Under the pieces are notes generated by a model. That model saw only the letters and a program-made list of their open reading frames with translations. It was not told the DNA's origin and ran no database searches. Shown piece after piece: positions 7,300 through 9,206 of a stretch of DNA of 9,206 bases. Each line of letters starts with the position of its first letter. Positions within the stretch are counted from its first letter, which is position 1. The position numbers and the translations under genes were made by a program. Location of the stretch: NCBI GenBank assembly GCA_024640925.1, contig JAHEEB010000109.1:1-9206 (forward strand), written 5' to 3'. Source of the DNA: Bacteroidota bacterium. Its GTDB lineage: Bacteria; Bacteroidota; Bacteroidia; Bacteroidales; UBA10428.

Positions 7300-8529
7300 A
7301 TTTACTTTCGACGTCATTTTTTGACGTAAAAGATTCATATCCTCACATACCTTTTGTTCTACCACCATGGCGTAAATTTGAGTAGTTTTAATACTCGTAT
7401 GCCCTAAAAGTTTAGAAACTGTTTCGATGGGTACGCCATTTGTAAGAGTTACGGTTGTTGCAAAAGTGTGGCGAGCAATATGAAAGGTGAGCGTTTTTTC
7501 AATGCCGCAAAAGTCGGCAATCTCTTTAAGATAGTTGTTTAAAAGCTGATTGGCATAAACAGGCAATAAACGCCCTGATTCCAAAACACGAGGATTGTTT
7601 TTGTATTTTTCGATGATTGCCATGGCTGGGGGCAACAATGGAACGCGGACGGGAATATCTGTCTTATGGCGGCAGGTGTTAATCCAGTAACCTCCGTCGA
7701 TACCAAGAGAAAGATTCTTTGGTGTCAATTCATAAACATCAATATATGCTAGGCCAGTATAACAACTAAATATAAACATATCCTTTGCATGTTGGAGGCG
7801 AAGAATTTTGAATTCTTTTTGCTCGATGGCTGCAAGCTCATCGGCTGTAAGAAACTGACGATTACTTTTAATGAAGCTTGGCTGGAACTTTTGGAATGGG
7901 TCGCGGTCGAGCCAATCGTTTTTGATGGCCATGTTTACCACCTTTCGTAAACGTTCGATGTGTTTCATAATGGTATTTTGGCCACAAGGCTTTTTCTGAT
8001 CCTTTGGAACATATGCTTTCATGAAGCGTTCGAACTCGGTTAAAAACCTGTAATTGAGTTGCGATAAAAACACATCAGATGTTTTTAGGTGCGCCTTCAG
8101 ATATTCTTCAACGTACCGACGAGTTGTAAAGTAATTTTTTAAAGTTCCCCATTCAAGGGTTGTTTTCATCTCAACATTGTGATAATCGAAGAGTGATATT
8201 AACGAATGTTCTTTTTCTTCGAAACCGCAAAAGAGGTTTTTGACAGACTCTGCGGTTACCAATTTTTTCTTTACTGTGAGTTCCTGGTAGCATTCGGTTA
8301 AACGGCTACGAATTTGTTCCAGGTAGGTGTTGAGGTGTCTGATTTCTTCACTTTTGCCTTTGGCTGAACCTTTAGCATCGTTCCAATTGTTGGGATGAAT
8401 AAATCGCTTGAGAGAAACCTCAACACGGTGACCATCGACAGAAATACGCACGTAAATTGGAAGTAAGCCATCTTTGGCTTTGTTGGAGCGGGTGATAAAC
8501 TGCACTCCGAAGGTGTTGTTTGTTCTCAT
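7282..8529 (-). CDS. Bacteroidetes-type tyrosine recombinase / integrase
   Basis: Site-specific recombinase of 415 residues, the usual length of Bacteroidota integrases of mobile elements. An N-terminal arm-binding domain (about 5-90, with LPIYVRISVDGHRVEVSLKR) is followed by a SAM-like core-binding domain (about 108-205) and the catalytic domain (about 225-400). Catalytic residues visible are K289 in the beta-hairpin (CRHKTDIPVRVPL), H350 and R353 (HIARHTFA), H377 (LLGHTSIKTT) and the nucleophile Y386 (TTQIYAMV). The position normally holding the first catalytic arginine (TGLR) is alanine, A261, in CYTGLAYIDV. Such replacements are known in Bacteroides element integrases such as IntDOT, so this does not prove inactivity. 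An in-frame TGA 9 nt upstream of the ATG fixes the start. A weak promoter-like TAGTCTTG lies at 8614-8621. Position beside tRNA-Pro points to an integrative element. Confidence 0.93.
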   Translation of the reverse strand: MRTNNTFGVQFITRSNKAKDGLLPIYVRISVDGHRVEVSLKRFIHPNNWNDAKGSAKGKSEEIRHLNTYLEQIRSRLTECYQELTVKKKLVTAESVKNLFCGFEEKEHSLISLFDYHNVEMKTTLEWGTLKNYFTTRRYVEEYLKAHLKTSDVFLSQLNYRFLTEFERFMKAYVPKDQKKPCGQNTIMKHIERLRKVVNMAIKNDWLDRDPFQKFQPSFIKSNRQFLTADELAAIEQKEFKILRLQHAKDMFIFSCYTGLAYIDVYELTPKNLSLGIDGGYWINTCRHKTDIPVRVPLLPPAMAIIEKYKNNPRVLESGRLLPVYANQLLNNYLKEIADFCGIEKTLTFHIARHTFATTVTLTNGVPIETVSKLLGHTSIKTTQIYAMVVEQKVCEDMNLLRQKMTSKVNRTTGT

Positions 8530-8567
8530 GACAATTCAGCTTTTGAGTTTTTGCATTTAAATGATTC

Positions 8568-8702
8568 GGTTCACCGGAACTCATTCCGAAAATGCCCTCC
8601 AAACTCATTTAAACAAGACTAAAAAAAACGACACATTGTATTGATTTAATGCGCTTTGCATCGTTTTAGGTGAACTAAATTAAACTTTAATTTGGTTCAC
8701 CG
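8568..8702. repeat. Repeat cluster upstream of the integrase (candidate att/arm sites or operator)
   Basis: GGTTCACCG occurs as a direct repeat at 8568-8576 and 8694-8702, and GGTGAAC occurs inverted at 8669-8675. The inverted copy and the distal direct copy form a large inverted repeat: arms 8669-8682 and 8688-8701 match at 13 of 14 positions around a 5 bp centre. Both direct copies are followed within a few bases by a CTCATT(T)CCG sequence. Repeats of this kind next to integrase genes can be arm-type integrase sites or an operator for the integrase promoter. Apart from these repeats, the weak TAGTCTTG box and the tRNA terminator, I see no gene in 8530-8814. Confidence 0.5.
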
Positions 8703-8748
8703 TTTAGTTCTCATTTCCGTTGAAATTGTTCAATCGATATTGATTTAC

Positions 8749-8788
8749 AAAAAATGAAAAAGCCTGCAAATCATACAATTTGCAGGCT
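8749..8788 (-). terminator. Intrinsic terminator downstream of tRNA-Pro
   Basis: A perfect 11 bp stem (AGCCTGCAAAT at 8761-8771 with its complement at 8778-8788) has a 6-base loop. Read on the minus strand it is followed by TTTTCATTTTTT, a good T-tract. It lies 27 bp beyond the tRNA 3' end, so it ends tRNA-Pro transcription and insulates it from the integrase gene. Confidence 0.85.
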
Positions 8789-8794
8789 GATGAT

Positions 8795-8810
8795 ATGGGT
8801 TGAAACCCAT
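8795..8810. repeat. Short perfect inverted repeat next to the tRNA 3' end
   Basis: ATGGGT-TGAA-ACCCAT forms a 6 bp stem with a tetraloop (7 bp arms if the loop is taken as 2 bases), 4 bp from the tRNA 3' end. It could aid 3'-trailer processing or be part of an attachment site. No direct evidence separates the two. Confidence 0.4.
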
Positions 8811-8814
8811 TTTG

Positions 8815-8887
8815 TCGGGGTAGGGCGACTCGAACGCCCGACCTCTACGTCCCGAACGTAGCACGCTACCAACTGCGCTATACCCCG
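8815..8887 (-). tRNA. tRNA-Pro (anticodon CGG)
   Basis: A complete 73-base cloverleaf on the minus strand. The acceptor stem CGGGGTA pairs fully with TACCCCG, with discriminator A. The D-arm is GCGC/GCGT with an AGTTGGTA loop. The anticodon arm is CTACG-TTCGGGA-CGTAG, giving anticodon CGG, which reads CCG (proline), with G37. The variable loop has 5 bases, and the T-arm is GGGCG-TTCGAGT-CGCCC. C1-G72 is normal for bacterial tRNA-Pro. CCA is not encoded (the next bases are CAA), as is common in Bacteroidota. Its 3' end faces the integrase gene, the classic layout of a tRNA used as an integration target. The gene itself is intact. Confidence 0.97.
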
Positions 8888-8939
8888 AAAGTTTGTTTTT
8901 GCGGAATTTATTAAAGCTTTATGTGCCCAGTTCCTGACA

Positions 8940-8960
8940 TATCATATACGCCATACCCCG
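8940..8960 (-). repeat. Degenerate copy of the tRNA-Pro 5' end
   Basis: On the minus strand this segment begins CGGGGTATGGCGTA against CGGGGTATAGCGCA at the start of the tRNA. Over 21 bases 16 match, including the first eight. It lies exactly 73 bp (one tRNA length) upstream of the tRNA start, as if a tandem tRNA copy had decayed, but the following 50 bases do not resemble a tRNA. It may be a relic or a chance match. The rest of 8888-9081 shows no gene. Confidence 0.35.
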
Positions 8961-9081
8961 CTAATCGGGTACAAATTTAATTATTCTATGATAATAACAA
9001 AAGAAAAGAAAAATTACTAGTTTCACAATTTTGTCCTCTTAATCCTATAAATTTAGTCTTCAAAATTATAAGTTTATTACT

Positions 9082-9206
9082 ATGAGAATTTCCTTTCATG
9101 TAGTGGAAACAGAAATTGCAAAAGAAATAAAACAGAAAATTAAAGATAAGACGAATCTTACTGCTTCGGTAGGGTTTTCATACAATAAGTTTCTGGCAAA
9201 AATTGC
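9082..9206 (+). pseudogene. 5'-truncated DNA polymerase IV (DinB-like) remnant, cut by the window edge
   Basis: The open frame from the ATG at 9082 encodes about 41 residues before the window ends. From about residue 10 it matches the interior of Y-family DNA polymerase IV: IAKEIKQKIKDKTNLTAS, then VGFSYNKFLAKIA (family pattern lTASvGiSyNKFLAKiAsD). In a complete protein about 100-115 residues precede this point, including the metal-binding MDAFFASVE and the SLDEAYLD motif. These are absent. Only 194 bp separate this ATG from the tRNA and the in-frame sequence upstream meets a TAA at 9040, so the N-terminal part cannot be in place. The fragment would lack the polymerase active site, so it is probably a relic. 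Whether the remainder downstream is intact is not visible. Confidence 0.65.

Noticed and set aside
8420..8608. Minus-strand 62-residue frame overlapping the integrase start, with a GGAGG ahead of an internal ATG
   Set aside because: It overlaps the well-supported integrase N-terminus in another frame, its sequence resembles no family I know, and Shine-Dalgarno matches carry little weight in Bacteroidota.
1..9206. CRISPR arrays or insertion sequences
   Set aside because: No regularly spaced repeat-spacer pattern and no transposase frame with flanking inverted repeats were seen. The only recombination gene is the tyrosine integrase.

Overview
The window looks like Bacteroidota chromosomal DNA. 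The evidence is AT-rich intergenic DNA without clear Shine-Dalgarno sequences, TAnnTTTG-type promoter boxes, a tRNA gene with no encoded CCA, a Bacteroidetes-type tyrosine recombinase, and a LytS/LytTR-type two-component pair. A genus cannot be named from this sequence.

Layout. Every recognised gene except the last is on the minus strand, so transcription runs right to left. From right to left: a 5'-truncated dinB-like remnant at the right edge (9082-9206, plus strand); a complete tRNA-Pro(CGG) (8815-8887) with an intrinsic terminator (8749-8788); a repeat-rich stretch (about 8568-8702); a tyrosine integrase (7282-8529); a sensor kinase and LytTR response regulator joined by an ATGA overlap (6147-7178 and 5386-6150); and an apparent four-gene operon made of a DUF2147 secreted protein, a TolC-like outer-membrane factor, an HlyD-type adaptor and an HAE1-type RND pump. 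The pump runs off the left edge, so its last roughly 220 residues are missing.

How the parts fit. The kinase probably senses a membrane or envelope signal and phosphorylates the regulator. The strongest new observation is that the two intergenic regions ahead of the kinase gene and ahead of the DUF2147/efflux operon share the same architecture: paired direct repeats of A(A/G)ATGGAC with exactly 21 bp pitch (GTCCAT in the direction of transcription), followed 38-39 bp downstream by a TAnnTTTG box. LytTR proteins typically bind direct repeats spaced two helical turns apart. The inferred circuit is therefore an autoregulated two-component system that switches on a tripartite efflux pump together with a small secreted DUF2147 protein.

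The integrase lies beside the 3' end of tRNA-Pro, with paired repeats upstream of it and a gene remnant beyond the tRNA. This suggests that the region is, or was, the end of an integrated element which may carry the efflux locus as cargo. The far end of any such element is outside the window.
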